From positions 1,302,001 through 1,366,000 of the forward strand of contig NZ_SNYR01000001.1 in the NCBI RefSeq assembly GCF_004363175.1: 64,000 bases of DNA, in the 5' to 3' direction. This stretch comes from Maritalea mobilis (GTDB lineage: Bacteria; Pseudomonadota; Alphaproteobacteria; Rhizobiales; Devosiaceae). Under the pieces are notes generated by a model, which ran no database searches, had not been told where the DNA came from, and was given only the letters and a program-made list of their open reading frames with translations. Position 1 is the first letter of the stretch, and each line of letters opens with the position of its first letter. Below, piece after piece: positions 8,567 through 18,513 of this stretch. The position numbers were made by a program, and so were the translations under genes.

Positions 8567-8626
8567 ATTGGATGATTGGATGATTGGATGATTGGATGAT
8601 TGGATGATTGGATGATTGGATGATTG
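8567..8626. repeat. Tandem octamer repeat, 7.5 copies
   Basis: Seven perfect units of GATGATTG run from 8571 to 8626, preceded by a half unit ATTG at 8567-8570. The repeat is in non-coding DNA between two minus-strand genes (start of one at 8377, end of the other at 8728). Perfect identity of all units suggests recent slippage or active length variation. Confidence 0.95.
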
Positions 8627-8727
8627 CATAGGAATAGAAACGTCGCAAATCATCTAACACAATGAACGGCAGTTTTGGGCCGGAAGTGTCGATAGTATTC
8701 CAAATTCGAATGTCGTAGTAGGGCCGA

Positions 8728-9234
8728 TCAAGGCACATCCCAAAGTGGAATTGCAGACATCAATACAGCATTGGCATGCCTGAAGTTGTCGAGCTGATCG
8801 GCAAAGGCATACGCAGCTTTTTCGCCATGCAGAAAGTTGTTCCTCAAACGATTTACGATTAGCAATAATCCAATCAAAACGTCTGTAGTATTCGCATCTT
8901 CATCCAAAAGCGCAGCGTGAACCCTCCTTAGAAAACACTGCTGAACTCGCAACTGGTCGAAAGCATATGTCGGATTGCCAGCGTGGAAATAGCGGTTCGA
9001 GAAGTATTTCTTAGCCTGCTGGAACACTACTGAGTTCAAATCAGTTTCTAAACCTTCAACAGCATGGCAAATCCGTGGTGGAGATGCATTGGGTCGCTGA
9101 CCATTCCGACCAGTTGCTCGAAGTTCAAAAATCGACCACAGGACTGGAAAGTCTCTTATGGCTCTCTTTTCTTGGGCTGTGAGGTTTTTCCAGCCTGCAA
9201 AGTTCTGGTTCAACCAACGCGCGGTGTCTACCAT
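8728..9234 (-). CDS. HEPN-motif protein (putative RNase/toxin)
   Basis: This 168-aa helical protein carries RNNFLHGEK at 131-139, which fits the R-x4-H active-site motif of HEPN ribonucleases, in which Arg and His are catalytic. HEPN proteins are frequent in abortive infection and toxin-antitoxin systems. The ATG at 9234 is chosen over the upstream TTG at 9258, which has no ribosome-binding site. No nucleotidyltransferase antitoxin gene lies beside it, so either it is solitary or its partner is the unrecognised 340-aa neighbour. The family assignment rests on the motif and helical pattern alone. Confidence 0.6.
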   Translation of the reverse strand: MVDTARWLNQNFAGWKNLTAQEKRAIRDFPVLWSIFELRATGRNGQRPNASPPRICHAVEGLETDLNSVVFQQAKKYFSNRYFHAGNPTYAFDQLRVQQCFLRRVHAALLDEDANTTDVLIGLLLIVNRLRNNFLHGEKAAYAFADQLDNFRHANAVLMSAIPLWDVP

Positions 9235-9511
9235 TTGTAATCTCAACCGGTTCAACAACTAGTAGGTTAACGATAAGGCATGCCGTCAATACTGCAAACA
9301 TAAAAGTTGACCACGAGGTTGATCAGAAAATGCGGAAAACTAAGTATGTCCACTTTCGAGAAGCTGCTTCGCAGCATGGCCTACTTCTGTGGATTACCGC
9401 TTTGGCCGAAACTCCGATTGCCTCCATAAGACCGGATGTCCAATGTGGGCTGAAAGCGGTCATTTGTGTGTATGTAAATCTGATAAGACGATTGGCGTGA
9501 GCGTGGAACTT

Positions 9512-10078
9512 TCACGGCGCGTTTCCCGAGTTCGTATCTTCACCCAGCACCCGATAGACCTGCATTCTTGAACAACCAAGTTCACGCGCAATGGCACTAG
9601 GACCATATCCGCCGTTCTTCATTCGCCAAACCGCTTCACGATCAATACGCCGTTTTCCACCTTTATATTTGCCTTGCTGCTTGGCACGTTCAATGCCTTC
9701 ACGTTGTCGCTCTTTGATAAAACGACGCTCCATCTGAGCAACCATGCCAAGCACCGTCATAACGATTTGACCCATTTCACCTTTAGTTGACACATATGGA
9801 TCAAGCACTGTTACAAACGCCGTTTTTTGCTCACATTCATGAATGATGTTTAAAACGTCTCGGGTGTCGCGACCTAATCGATCAAGGCGGGTTACGACCA
9901 ACTCATCCCCAGGACGCAAAAAATCTAGAATGGTTGCTAGCTCGGTGCGGTGGTCTCGACTGCCACCAGATACCTTTTCTGAACGGATTAGGGTACAGCC
10001 TTCTTTCTTTAACCGTTCATGTTGAATTTCCAGATCTTGCTCAAGCGTGCTCACTCGGGCATAGCCAAACTTCGCCAT
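9512..10078 (-). CDS. Serine recombinase (resolvase/invertase family)
   Basis: This 188-aa DNA recombinase has the N-terminal catalytic domain of the Tn3-resolvase/Hin family. The nucleophile is Ser10 in YARVST, and LRPGDELVVTRLDRLGRD, at about 54-71, carries conserved active-site arginines. The long E-helix is at about 100-130. A C-terminal HTH of the Hin type (about 138-180) includes GPSAIARELGCSRMQVYRVL. The length and residues look intact. It is divergent from hsdM, with about 370 bp of regulatory DNA between them that contains a candidate recombination site. No transposase is next to it, so it is not simply part of a recognisable transposon. Confidence 0.92.
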   Translation of the reverse strand: MAKFGYARVSTLEQDLEIQHERLKKEGCTLIRSEKVSGGSRDHRTELATILDFLRPGDELVVTRLDRLGRDTRDVLNIIHECEQKTAFVTVLDPYVSTKGEMGQIVMTVLGMVAQMERRFIKERQREGIERAKQQGKYKGGKRRIDREAVWRMKNGGYGPSAIARELGCSRMQVYRVLGEDTNSGNAP

Positions 10079-10169
10079 GTGTCACCTCAGGGTTTTAGGC
10101 TTGAGGCTAGCAAGTCACAAATAGTCGATGTCAACCCAGATGTTACAACTTTGACTGCAACATTGCTGT

Positions 10170-10197
10170 GTCACGCTAAGGTGTACTTTGAGGTGAC
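10170..10197. promoter_or_regulatory. Candidate serine-recombinase crossover (res-like) site
   Basis: A 28-bp imperfect palindrome has arms GTCACGCTAAG and TTTGAGGTGAC around a 6-bp centre GTGTAC. Twenty-eight bp is the size of a resolvase dimer site. The outer arm sequence recurs as GTCACCTCA at 10081-10089, right beside the recombinase start and perfectly inverted relative to 10189-10197. Binding by the neighbouring recombinase is inferred. The sites could also be operators for its own regulation. Confidence 0.45.
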
Positions 10198-10445
10198 GTG
10201 TTTCAGGTGGGTGGGGTGCTTCTTAAAGCGATTGATGGGTTAGTGACTAAAATGGCTGCCTGAGGTCATTAATGTCAGTGCAACGTTAGTAAGGAGCGAC
10301 TGCGGAAGAAGACATTCAAAAGACTGCTGATGGTAGAACTCAACCGATGTAAAGTGTAATACTGACGCGATACAATATCCGAATCGGCTTGTCTCTTTCG
10401 AAGGTTTGCTGCACAACTGTGCTAAAACCAACAGCAAACGGTCAT

Positions 10446-12911
10446 ATGCCACTTACACTTAACCAATTGGAACGCCACCTTTTTAGCGCTGCAGACATCC
10501 TTCGCGGCAAGATGGATGCCTCGGAATTCAAAGAATACATTTTTGGAATGCTATTCCTGAAGCGCTGTTCAGACGTGTTCGAACAGGCCCGCTTGGAGGT
10601 GGTGCAAAAACGTATCGCGGGCGGCGTGGCTCCCGAGCGTGCCGCCGAAGAGGCGGAAAGTAAGGTTTGGTACGGGCGTAGCGGCACGTTCTGGGTTCCG
10701 CCGCAGTCGCGCTTTGGTCACCTGGTTGACGAAGCACACGAGAATATCGGCGACAAGCTTAACAAAGCCCTGGGCGGCATTGAGGCCGAAAACATCGCGC
10801 TCGAAGGCGTGCTTGACCACATTGATTTCACCAAAAAGGTAGGACAGAGCAAGATCAGCGACCAGAAGCTGCGCCAGCTCATCAATCACTTCGGTGAAAT
10901 TCGTCTACGCAACGAGGATTTTGAGTTTCCTGATCTTCTCGGCGCGGCCTATGAATATTTGATTGGCGAGTTCGCGGACTCGGCAGGTAAGAAGGGTGGC
11001 GAATTTTACACGCCGCGTTCGGTCGTCAGGATGATGGTGCGGTTGCTAAAGCCGACGCTCGAACACGACATCTACGATCCCTGCTGCGGGTCCGGCGGCA
11101 TGCTTATCGCCGCCAAAGATTACATCGACGAACATGGTCAGGACGGGCGTAAGGCTAATCTCTTTGGTCAAGAAGCTGCTGGCACCGTCTGGTCGATCGC
11201 TAAGATGAACATGCTGCTTCATGGCATCGACAGCGCCGACCTAAGGAACGAGGACACTTTGGGTGAACCTCAGCATGTCGAGGATGGCGAACTGCGTCGC
11301 TTCGATCGGATCCTCACCAACCCACCGTTCTCGATCAACTGGGGCTCCAAAGATAAAGACCGCTCAGGCGAATACACATGGCAGCCCAAGTTTCGAGAAC
11401 GCTTTTTCCATGAGGTGCCGCTTGGCTCCAAAAAAGCCGACCTGATGTTCCTCCAGCACATGCTGGCCGTCACCCGCGATGGCGGCATGATCGCCACTGT
11501 AATGCCGCATGGCGTTCTTTTCCGTGGTGGGGACGAGGGTAAAATCCGACAGAAGATCATCGAAAACGACCAGATCGAGGCGGTCATTGGTCTAGGCCCG
11601 CAACTCTTCTATGGCACCGGCATTCCGGCCTGCGTGATCGTCCTGCGCCAGCGGATGCACCATGGCGCGATCCTTGTCTCGGGCAAGCCAGCCGAACGGC
11701 AGGGCAAGGTGCTCTTCATCAACGCCGACAGAGAATATTTCGAAGGTCGTGCGCAGAACCATTTGTTGCCGGAACATGTCGAAAAGATTGTCACCACGTT
11801 CGAAGAATACCGCGAAATCCCCGGTTTCTCGACCATCGTCGATTTGAAGACTCTGCGTAAAAACGACTTCAATCTCAATATTCGCCGCTATGCCGACAAC
11901 GCACCGCCACCAGAACCTCATGACGTGCGTGCGCACCTCGTTGGCGGCATCCCGAAGGCCGAGGTTGAGACCAAGGCGAACCTGTTCCAATCCCACGGGC
12001 TTGACCCGATGGACATGCTGACGCCGCGCGATGACAAATACCTCGACTTTGCCGCCAACCTTACCGCCAAGGCAGACCTCAAGGCCGCCATTGAAACCAA
12101 TGCGGGCCTTATCGCACGTGAAGCGCAGATTAAAGACTGCTTCGACACCTGGTGGGCTGAGTACCGCGACAGAATTATAAACCTCGCCGGGGCCGAGGAT
12201 CCCGCCGCGTTGGTCACCTTGCGCGATGATCTGCTCTCCAGCTTTTCCGACACGCTAGAAAGCCTCGCCATGCTCGACCCGTTCACCGTGCGCGGCATCA
12301 TCGCGCAGTTTTGGACCCAATCTCGGTTTGACTTTCTGACCCTCATCGCGCGCGACACCAAGGGCGTGATCGATGCGTGGCGCACCTCCATCGTCACGGC
12401 ACTGGAGGATAAGGGCAATAAAGAGAACCCGCTGGACCACAAGCTGGTCGCCTTTCTGATGGGCGATTTCGTGCGCGAGATTGCAGAGCTTGAGGCGCGG
12501 AAGGCGGAACTGGATGCAGAGGTAAAGGCGGCGACGGCCAAGCCAGAAGAGGGCGAGGAAGAAAAGGACGATGCCGAGCCAGTAGATGAGGCGCAGATCA
12601 AGCGGCGGAAGAAGAAGCTGAGCGAGGTCAAGAAAACGCTGAAGGCCAAGCAGGCGCAGTTCACTGATGAGATCAACGCAGGCGTTGACGGGCTGTCATC
12701 CGAGGAGGCGGCGGAACTGCTGCTGAAAATTCTGCACGATGACATGCAGAAAATCCTGACCCGCTACATCGCCGCGCAGCGCGGCCAGATCGTGGTGGCA
12801 TTTGAGAATTGGTGGGACAAGTATCGTGTGACCCTGACCGAGATCGAGGGCGAACGGTCAGTGGCGACGGAGAAACTGGCCGGGTTCTTGAAGGGGCTGG
12901 GTTATGTCTGA
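10446..12911 (+). CDS. hsdM: Type I restriction-modification methyltransferase subunit HsdM
   Basis: HsdM transfers a methyl group from SAM to adenine in the site chosen by HsdS, and is part of the M2S1 methylase and R2M2S1 nuclease. The 821-aa protein has an N-terminal helical domain (about 5-155), the SAM-binding motif DPCCGSGGM (211-219) and the catalytic NPPF motif (292-295). A long C-terminal extension (about 530-821) includes a charged Lys/Glu-rich coiled coil near 680-760, making it longer than classical HsdM. The ATG at 10446 starts the conserved region; an upstream TTG in frame (10389) is rejected. It overlaps hsdS by 8 nt, and the GC-rich codon use differs from the DUF262 gene upstream. 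Confidence 0.96.
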   Translation: MPLTLNQLERHLFSAADILRGKMDASEFKEYIFGMLFLKRCSDVFEQARLEVVQKRIAGGVAPERAAEEAESKVWYGRSGTFWVPPQSRFGHLVDEAHENIGDKLNKALGGIEAENIALEGVLDHIDFTKKVGQSKISDQKLRQLINHFGEIRLRNEDFEFPDLLGAAYEYLIGEFADSAGKKGGEFYTPRSVVRMMVRLLKPTLEHDIYDPCCGSGGMLIAAKDYIDEHGQDGRKANLFGQEAAGTVWSIAKMNMLLHGIDSADLRNEDTLGEPQHVEDGELRRFDRILTNPPFSINWGSKDKDRSGEYTWQPKFRERFFHEVPLGSKKADLMFLQHMLAVTRDGGMIATVMPHGVLFRGGDEGKIRQKIIENDQIEAVIGLGPQLFYGTGIPACVIVLRQRMHHGAILVSGKPAERQGKVLFINADREYFEGRAQNHLLPEHVEKIVTTFEEYREIPGFSTIVDLKTLRKNDFNLNIRRYADNAPPPEPHDVRAHLVGGIPKAEVETKANLFQSHGLDPMDMLTPRDDKYLDFAANLTAKADLKAAIETNAGLIAREAQIKDCFDTWWAEYRDRIINLAGAEDPAALVTLRDDLLSSFSDTLESLAMLDPFTVRGIIAQFWTQSRFDFLTLIARDTKGVIDAWRTSIVTALEDKGNKENPLDHKLVAFLMGDFVREIAELEARKAELDAEVKAATAKPEEGEEEKDDAEPVDEAQIKRRKKKLSEVKKTLKAKQAQFTDEINAGVDGLSSEEAAELLLKILHDDMQKILTRYIAAQRGQIVVAFENWWDKYRVTLTEIEGERSVATEKLAGFLKGLGYV

Positions 12912-14250
12912 GCCACTTACAGAATACGCGGATTTCCTAAGCAAAACACCGGCGCATTGGCCGAAGAAAAAGATGCGTGATGTTGGCACGGTTGTAGGTG
13001 GCGGAACGCCTTCGCGAGATGCGCCATCACTTTGGGATGGAAGCATACCATGGGTCACGCCGGGAGAACTGACCTCGCTGACTACGAAAGAAATTAGCGA
13101 AACGAGTGAGATGATTTCACAAGCTGGATTGGCAGGTAGTGGGGCCAACCTACTCCCACCGAATTCTCTCTTGATTACATCCCGCGCTACCTTAGGAGCG
13201 CGCGCAGTGAACACTGTGCCAATGGCGACAAATCAGGGCTTCAAGTCCATTGTGCCGTTCAATCCGCGCAATATTGATTTTCTCTACCACCTAGTCGAGA
13301 AACTTAAACCCGAGCTTATCCGCCGCGCTTCTGGAACCACATTTCTCGAAATCTCTGGTTCTGAGTTCGGTGACATTGACCTTCCGCTTCCCGATGTAGA
13401 TGAGGCCACCAAAATCGCCGAGGTACTGGACACGTTGGATGCGGCGATCCGGGGGACGGAGGCGGTGGTGGCGAAGTTGAAGGCGATGAAGCAGGGGCTG
13501 CTGCATGACCTTCTGACCCGCGGCATCGACGCAAACGGAGACCTCCGCCCCCCACACACCGAGGCCCCCCACCTCTACAAAGAAACCCCACTCGGCTGGC
13601 TCCCGAAGGAGTGGGACTATTCAAATCTGGGGAGTGCGATAGCGAGCATTGATTCAGGATGGAGCCCTGCATGTATCGAGACACCGCCACCTGCGGGTGA
13701 ATGGGGCGTCTTGAAAGTCAGCGCGGTGACGCGAGGGGTCTTTGATGATCAACAATCAAAGACGCTTCCTTTAGGTCTTAAGCCGCGACCCGCGCTTGAG
13801 GTTCTAAAAGGCGATGTGATCCTGACGCGTGCCAATGGCGTTGCTGAACTTGTCGGAAAGACGGTTCAAGTAAAGCAAACACAAGAAAAGCTGATGCTGT
13901 CGGACAAGCTTTTGCGCTTGGTTCCTAACAAGAAGATGACAAAAGACTTCTTGGCGTTGCTAATGACCTTCGACAGTACGATCCGGCAGATTGAAAAGTC
14001 TATGTCCGGCAGCAGTGGCCAGAAGAATATCTCTCAGTCTCAGATCAGGTCTTTTGACAGCTTTCAACCACCGGTCGATGAACAGAAGGAGATAGCTCTG
14101 CGCGTTTCAGCGTTTGAAAAGCGTGTTGTGAATGAGGAAAGAGAACTTGCGAAGCTCCTCCTCCAAAAATCCGGCCTTATGGACGACTTGCTAACTGGGC
14201 GGGTACCCGTCACGACTCTGCTCGACGGGGAGGCCGCACATGGGGCATGA
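12904..14250 (+). CDS. hsdS: Type I restriction-modification specificity subunit HsdS
   Basis: HsdS chooses the bipartite target sequence for methylation and cleavage. The 448-aa protein has two target-recognition domains (about 1-160 and 230-395). They are separated by a conserved helical spacer (about 165-225, including [16 protein letters not shown]) and followed by a C-terminal helix. Base composition switches inside the gene: the recognition domains are closer to average, while the spacer is very GC-rich. This is typical of domain shuffling. It overlaps hsdM by 8 nt and hsdR by 11 nt. The target sequence cannot be deduced from the protein. Confidence 0.95.
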   Translation: MSEPLTEYADFLSKTPAHWPKKKMRDVGTVVGGGTPSRDAPSLWDGSIPWVTPGELTSLTTKEISETSEMISQAGLAGSGANLLPPNSLLITSRATLGARAVNTVPMATNQGFKSIVPFNPRNIDFLYHLVEKLKPELIRRASGTTFLEISGSEFGDIDLPLPDVDEATKIAEVLDTLDAAIRGTEAVVAKLKAMKQGLLHDLLTRGIDANGDLRPPHTEAPHLYKETPLGWLPKEWDYSNLGSAIASIDSGWSPACIETPPPAGEWGVLKVSAVTRGVFDDQQSKTLPLGLKPRPALEVLKGDVILTRANGVAELVGKTVQVKQTQEKLMLSDKLLRLVPNKKMTKDFLALLMTFDSTIRQIEKSMSGSSGQKNISQSQIRSFDSFQPPVDEQKEIALRVSAFEKRVVNEERELAKLLLQKSGLMDDLLTGRVPVTTLLDGEAAHGA

Positions 14251-17200
14251 ATTCGATGATGTCGAACAACCCTTTATCGACCAATGTGTCGCCATGGGCT
14301 GGCAGGCGCAAACCGGCAATATGGACGACCCCGCCCTGACCGGACGAAGCAACTTCAAAGATGTCATCGCCGAGGCTACACTGCGCGAGCGCCTGCGTGC
14401 CATCAACCCCGGCCCTGATGGCAAACCCTGGCTCGACGATGCGCGCCTGTCCGAGGCAGTCAGCGCGCTCACTCGCCACGGCCAGCGCGGGCTGATGGAG
14501 GCCAATCAGGCGGTCACCAAATTGCTGCTCAAAGGCCTCACGGTCGAGGGCCTACCTGGTTGGGACGGCGGGCGCGGCCAGACCATCCGCTACATCGCCT
14601 GGGACGATGTGGCGGCGAATAGCTTCACCGTGTCCAATCAGTTCCGCGTCGATTGCCCGCCCGGCCATGACGTGGGCAAGGGCTTTATCATCCCCGATCT
14701 GGTTATGCTGGTGAACGGGATCCCTGTGGTGGTGGTCGAAGCCAAAAGCCCCGGCATCCCAGAACCGCTGGCCGAAGCGGTCAAGCAACTGCGCCGCTAT
14801 CACAACGCCCGCAAGGCCGCGCTTGAGGTGGACGAGAATGAAGGCGCGCCTGCGCTCTTTGCCTCCGTCCAGTTGCTGATCGCCACCAGTTTTGACGAGG
14901 CTCGAGTGGGCTGTATCGGCGCGGGGTTGGAATATTACGGGCGGTGGAAAACGGTCGCGGGGCCGGATGGCAAAGGATACGAAGATGAAGTGGCGGCGGC
15001 GCTTGGCAAAACCCGCCTGTCCGAGCAAGAGCGCATGATCGCAGGCATGCTGCGCCCGGCGCATCTGCTGGATATCCTGCGCCACTATTTGCTGTTCATG
15101 AATGTGGGCGGCCAGACCATCAAAACGGTTTGCCGGTATCAGCAATACCGCGCCGTCAACCGTGCCTTGGAGCGTCTGCGGACCGGGAAGACACGGTTGC
15201 AAGATGGCGAATATGACCGACGCGGCGGCATTGTCTGGCACACGCAAGGATCGGGCAAAAGCCTGACCATGGTGTTCATGATCCGCAAGATGCGGACGGA
15301 TTTGGACCTGCGGAAATTCAAGGTGATCATGGTCACCGACCGCAAGGACCTGCAGCGACAACTGTCTGAAACAGCAACGATGTCCGGTGATGTGGTGGAG
15401 CTGGCGACCAGCAACAGTTCCTTGAAGCGGCTCGCCAGTCGCAAGGGGCCGGGGTTAGTCTTTGCCACGATCCAGAAGTACCGCACAGATGAGGACGTTG
15501 CCGAAGTCGCTAAGGGCCCCGCCTTTGATGTGCTGAACGAGGATGACACGATCCTGGTCGTTGTGGATGAGGCGCACCGCACGCAGGCGGGTGATCTCCA
15601 TGCCAATTTGCTGGCATCGTTGCCGAACTGTGCGCGGATTGGTTTCACCGGCACGCCAATCATCATGGGTGAGAAGAAGCGCTCCACCGAGATTTTTGGC
15701 GATTTCATCGATCAGTACACAATCAAGGAAGCTGAGGCGGATGGGGCGACGGTTCCGGTGCTCTATGAGGGTCGCACCGCAGAGGGGGCCGTGAAGGACG
15801 GGGCCACCTTGGACGGCCTGTTCGAGGATATGTTTCTCGGCAGGTCTGACGAGGAACTGGAAGCGATCCGCAAGAAGTACGCAACTAAGGGCAACATCTT
15901 AGAGGCTAAAGAGCTGATCGGGGAAAAGGCCCGTGACATGCTGCGGCACTACGTGACCAACATCTTGCCAAACGGCTACAAAGCGCAGGTCGTCGCCTAC
16001 AGCCGCACAGCGGTAGTTCGGTATCATGCGGCTTTTCTTGAGGCGCGAGACGAGCTCTTGGCAGAGGCCGCGGCTCTGTCCGACCAAGACAAGTCTTTGG
16101 ACGATGAGGAGCTTTGCATCAGACCGACAAAGCTACAGGCTTTGGTACAGGCATGGCGATATCGCGAAATGCTAGAGAAGATCGAGTTCGCGGCCATTAT
16201 ATCCGGTGGCAACAATGACGATGCGAGTTGGCAGCAGTGGACCGAGGGCTCAGCTCAGGAAACCCGTATCAAACGGTTTAAGAAACCTTTGTTTCATAAA
16301 GACCCTACTAAGGAGGACCCTCTCGCGTTTCTGATCGTGAAATCAATGCTTTTGACGGGCTTCGATGCGCCCATCGAGGGCGTGATGTACCTTGACCGAT
16401 CGATCCGTGAAGCCGAGCTGCTGCAGGCCATTGCGCGTGTAAATCGAACGGGCTTTGGTAAGACCTGCGGTATCGTTGTGGACTATTTCGGCGTCGCTCA
16501 TCACTTGAAGTCGGCCCTTTCCGTTTATTCGGATGAAGACATTGACGGGGCGCTAGTCAGCCTTACGGACCAAATTCCTATTCTGCGAGATCGGCACATT
16601 CGGGTCGTCGACATTTTTCGGCGGGAGGGCTTGGACGATCTGTCGGACGACGAAAGCTGCCTACAAGTGCTAGCAACTGAAAAGATCAGGGCCGAGTTCA
16701 CAGTGAAGCTGAAGGACTTCCTCAAATCCTTGGAAATCGTGCTTCCAAGGCCGGAAGGTCTGCCCTTTGTAAAGGATGCAAAGCGCCTTGCCTATATCCA
16801 GGCGCGCGCGCGGAACAGGTTCCGCGATGTCGCCGTCATCGGTTCTGATGTGGGTGCTAAAGTCCGAAAGCTGATTGATGACCATGTGATCTCGTTGGGT
16901 ATCGATCCCAAGATTCCTCCTGTTCAACTCACGGATGCCGAGTTTGAAGAGCAAGTGGGACAGGCCAGCGGTGCGCGTGCAAAAGCTTCGGAGATGGAAC
17001 ACGCGATCCGCTCACACATCCGCAAGAAGCTTGAGACCGACCCCGTTCGGTTCAAGAAAATGTCTGCGCGCCTTAATCAGATCTTGGATGGATTTGGCCA
17101 TCAATGGGATGAAATCATAGAGCAACTACAGGCGATTATTGATGAACTCAGGTCTGATTCCCAATCAACTGGCGAAACTGAATTCGATTTACCGGAGATT

Positions 17201-17506
17201 TATGTCCCGTTCCTTCGCACCGTTCTCGAAGAAGTAGGTGCGAGCGAAAACACTACGGTGGAACATCTTCAGGCTATGCAACGTGTGACCCAAGAGATCG
17301 TGGATCGTATTGTCGAAGAAGTTGTTGCTAATCGCTCAATCTGGAGCACCTTCAAAATGGCTGATCAAGAAAATCTGCGATCTGAAATTTTTGAAAAACT
17401 GGTTGATGCAAAGATCGAGGGACTCGGTGTTTTGAACGCAGAGCGGTTGTCGGAACAGTTGATGCAACAAGCCAAGGCCAATGACGAAGCCTTGAGGCAA
17501 TTCTGA
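14240..17506 (+). CDS. hsdR: Type I restriction endonuclease subunit HsdR
   Basis: HsdR translocates DNA with ATP and cuts it when two complexes collide. In the 1088-aa protein the PD-(D/E)xK nuclease is visible as Asp153, then Glu167-Ala-Lys169 (VVVEAKSP), with a following QLRRY motif. The helicase has Walker A TQGSGKS (335-341), Walker B DEAH (443-446) and the FTGTP motif shortly after. The second RecA domain includes a conserved LLTGFDAP stretch and ARVNR. The length is normal. All catalytic motifs are present, so the system looks functional. It overlaps hsdS by 11 nt and the next gene by 1 nt. Confidence 0.96.
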   Translation: MGHEFDDVEQPFIDQCVAMGWQAQTGNMDDPALTGRSNFKDVIAEATLRERLRAINPGPDGKPWLDDARLSEAVSALTRHGQRGLMEANQAVTKLLLKGLTVEGLPGWDGGRGQTIRYIAWDDVAANSFTVSNQFRVDCPPGHDVGKGFIIPDLVMLVNGIPVVVVEAKSPGIPEPLAEAVKQLRRYHNARKAALEVDENEGAPALFASVQLLIATSFDEARVGCIGAGLEYYGRWKTVAGPDGKGYEDEVAAALGKTRLSEQERMIAGMLRPAHLLDILRHYLLFMNVGGQTIKTVCRYQQYRAVNRALERLRTGKTRLQDGEYDRRGGIVWHTQGSGKSLTMVFMIRKMRTDLDLRKFKVIMVTDRKDLQRQLSETATMSGDVVELATSNSSLKRLASRKGPGLVFATIQKYRTDEDVAEVAKGPAFDVLNEDDTILVVVDEAHRTQAGDLHANLLASLPNCARIGFTGTPIIMGEKKRSTEIFGDFIDQYTIKEAEADGATVPVLYEGRTAEGAVKDGATLDGLFEDMFLGRSDEELEAIRKKYATKGNILEAKELIGEKARDMLRHYVTNILPNGYKAQVVAYSRTAVVRYHAAFLEARDELLAEAAALSDQDKSLDDEELCIRPTKLQALVQAWRYREMLEKIEFAAIISGGNNDDASWQQWTEGSAQETRIKRFKKPLFHKDPTKEDPLAFLIVKSMLLTGFDAPIEGVMYLDRSIREAELLQAIARVNRTGFGKTCGIVVDYFGVAHHLKSALSVYSDEDIDGALVSLTDQIPILRDRHIRVVDIFRREGLDDLSDDESCLQVLATEKIRAEFTVKLKDFLKSLEIVLPRPEGLPFVKDAKRLAYIQARARNRFRDVAVIGSDVGAKVRKLIDDHVISLGIDPKIPPVQLTDAEFEEQVGQASGARAKASEMEHAIRSHIRKKLETDPVRFKKMSARLNQILDGFGHQWDEIIEQLQAIIDELRSDSQSTGETEFDLPEIYVPFLRTVLEEVGASENTTVEHLQAMQRVTQEIVDRIVEEVVANRSIWSTFKMADQENLRSEIFEKLVDAKIEGLGVLNAERLSEQLMQQAKANDEALRQF

Positions 17507-18258
17507 TGCCAAACCTACCGCTTTCACCAATACGAACCGGGGGACGCTCAGTCCGCTTCTTCGACCAAAATCTGAACGTAGATGGCCTATCGTTCAACAT
17601 AAGACGAAGCGATAGAAGAAAGACCCTCCAGATAACCGTGGAAAGATCGGGCGAACTAGTGATTCTCGCGCCGCCTCAAGCAACAGACAGTGACTTGGCC
17701 GATTTCGTTCAAGAGAAGCTGGTTTGGGTTCACACTAAGATAGAAGAAAAGGCGCGGCTTCAGCAGCGAGCTCCTGTCAAAGAATTCGTTGATGGCGAAG
17801 GGTTCCTGTACCTTGGCAAAAGTTATCGCCTTCGCTTGGTCGACAGTCAGCTTATCGATCTGGCATTGAAGAATGGACGCTTTTGCCTTAGATCGGCGTC
17901 AAAACATAGAGCGCGAGAAGTTTTCGTTTCTTGGTATATTCGCAAGGCGCAAGCGTGGTTCGAGAAGCAAACACTTCAGTGCTCTAATCGCATGGATGTT
18001 AACATCGAAGAAGTCAAAGTTCAGGACCTAGGCTATCGGTGGGGCTCACTCGGATCAGGTGGCAGAGTATCCTTTCACTGGAAAGCAATTCTGCTGCCGC
18101 CGAGGATTGCGCAGTACATCGTCATCCACGAATTGGCGCATGCACATCATCCCAACCACTCAACCAAGTTCTGGACAAAGGTTGAGCAACACCTCCCCGA
18201 TTGGAGGGCTCGAAAAGAGTGGTTGGCCGAAAATGGAATGCAGGTCGAGGGCTTATGA
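17506..18258 (+). CDS. YgjP/DUF45-type zinc metallopeptidase (SprT-like)
   Basis: This 250-aa putative metal-dependent hydrolase is linked to a type I restriction operon. The HELAH zinc-binding motif near residue 208, followed by His in HHPNHSTKFW, matches the DUF45/M48-like family. The N-terminal beta-rich part (about 25-100) also fits. The start ATG overlaps the hsdR stop (TGATG), so translation is coupled. Members often accompany hsd genes, where a role in controlling HsdR by proteolysis has been suggested but is not established. It is the last gene of the four-gene operon. Confidence 0.88.
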   Translation: MPNLPLSPIRTGGRSVRFFDQNLNVDGLSFNIRRSDRRKTLQITVERSGELVILAPPQATDSDLADFVQEKLVWVHTKIEEKARLQQRAPVKEFVDGEGFLYLGKSYRLRLVDSQLIDLALKNGRFCLRSASKHRAREVFVSWYIRKAQAWFEKQTLQCSNRMDVNIEEVKVQDLGYRWGSLGSGGRVSFHWKAILLPPRIAQYIVIHELAHAHHPNHSTKFWTKVEQHLPDWRARKEWLAENGMQVEGL

Positions 18259-18513
18259 TCTCAATACCTAGTCCGCTGGGCTCTTAGTGTGGCATTAAAT
18301 CAGCTGTTGGGAAGCTGGGCTATAGGACACCTAGGTGGATTAGCGCGTGGTAACTTCTACGCCATCTTGCTGAGCAATCGTGAGCAGCATTACAGCGAGT
18401 ATGAAATCACGTCCAGTTCTGTGGAAGCCATCTCGCAAAGGCTCTAATGATGGCACTAATTGCGGGAGAAAATCTAAGCCAATAGCATGACACTGTTTTT
18501 TGGACTGAAACGA

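Noticed and set aside
8567-8626. CRISPR array
   Set aside because: Units are contiguous octamers without spacers, so this is a simple tandem repeat.
11918-12745. Long minus-strand ORF (275 aa) inside hsdM
   Set aside because: It lies opposite conserved hsdM coding sequence and encodes a low-complexity Ser-rich product; GC-rich codons on the coding strand leave the opposite strand open.
12904-14250. Invertible hsdS locus served by the serine recombinase
   Set aside because: No second hsdS fragment and no inverted repeats inside hsdS were seen.
14552-15361. Minus-strand ORF (269 aa) inside hsdR
   Set aside because: It runs opposite the nuclease and helicase motifs of hsdR, which are clearly coding; no family signature on the opposite strand.
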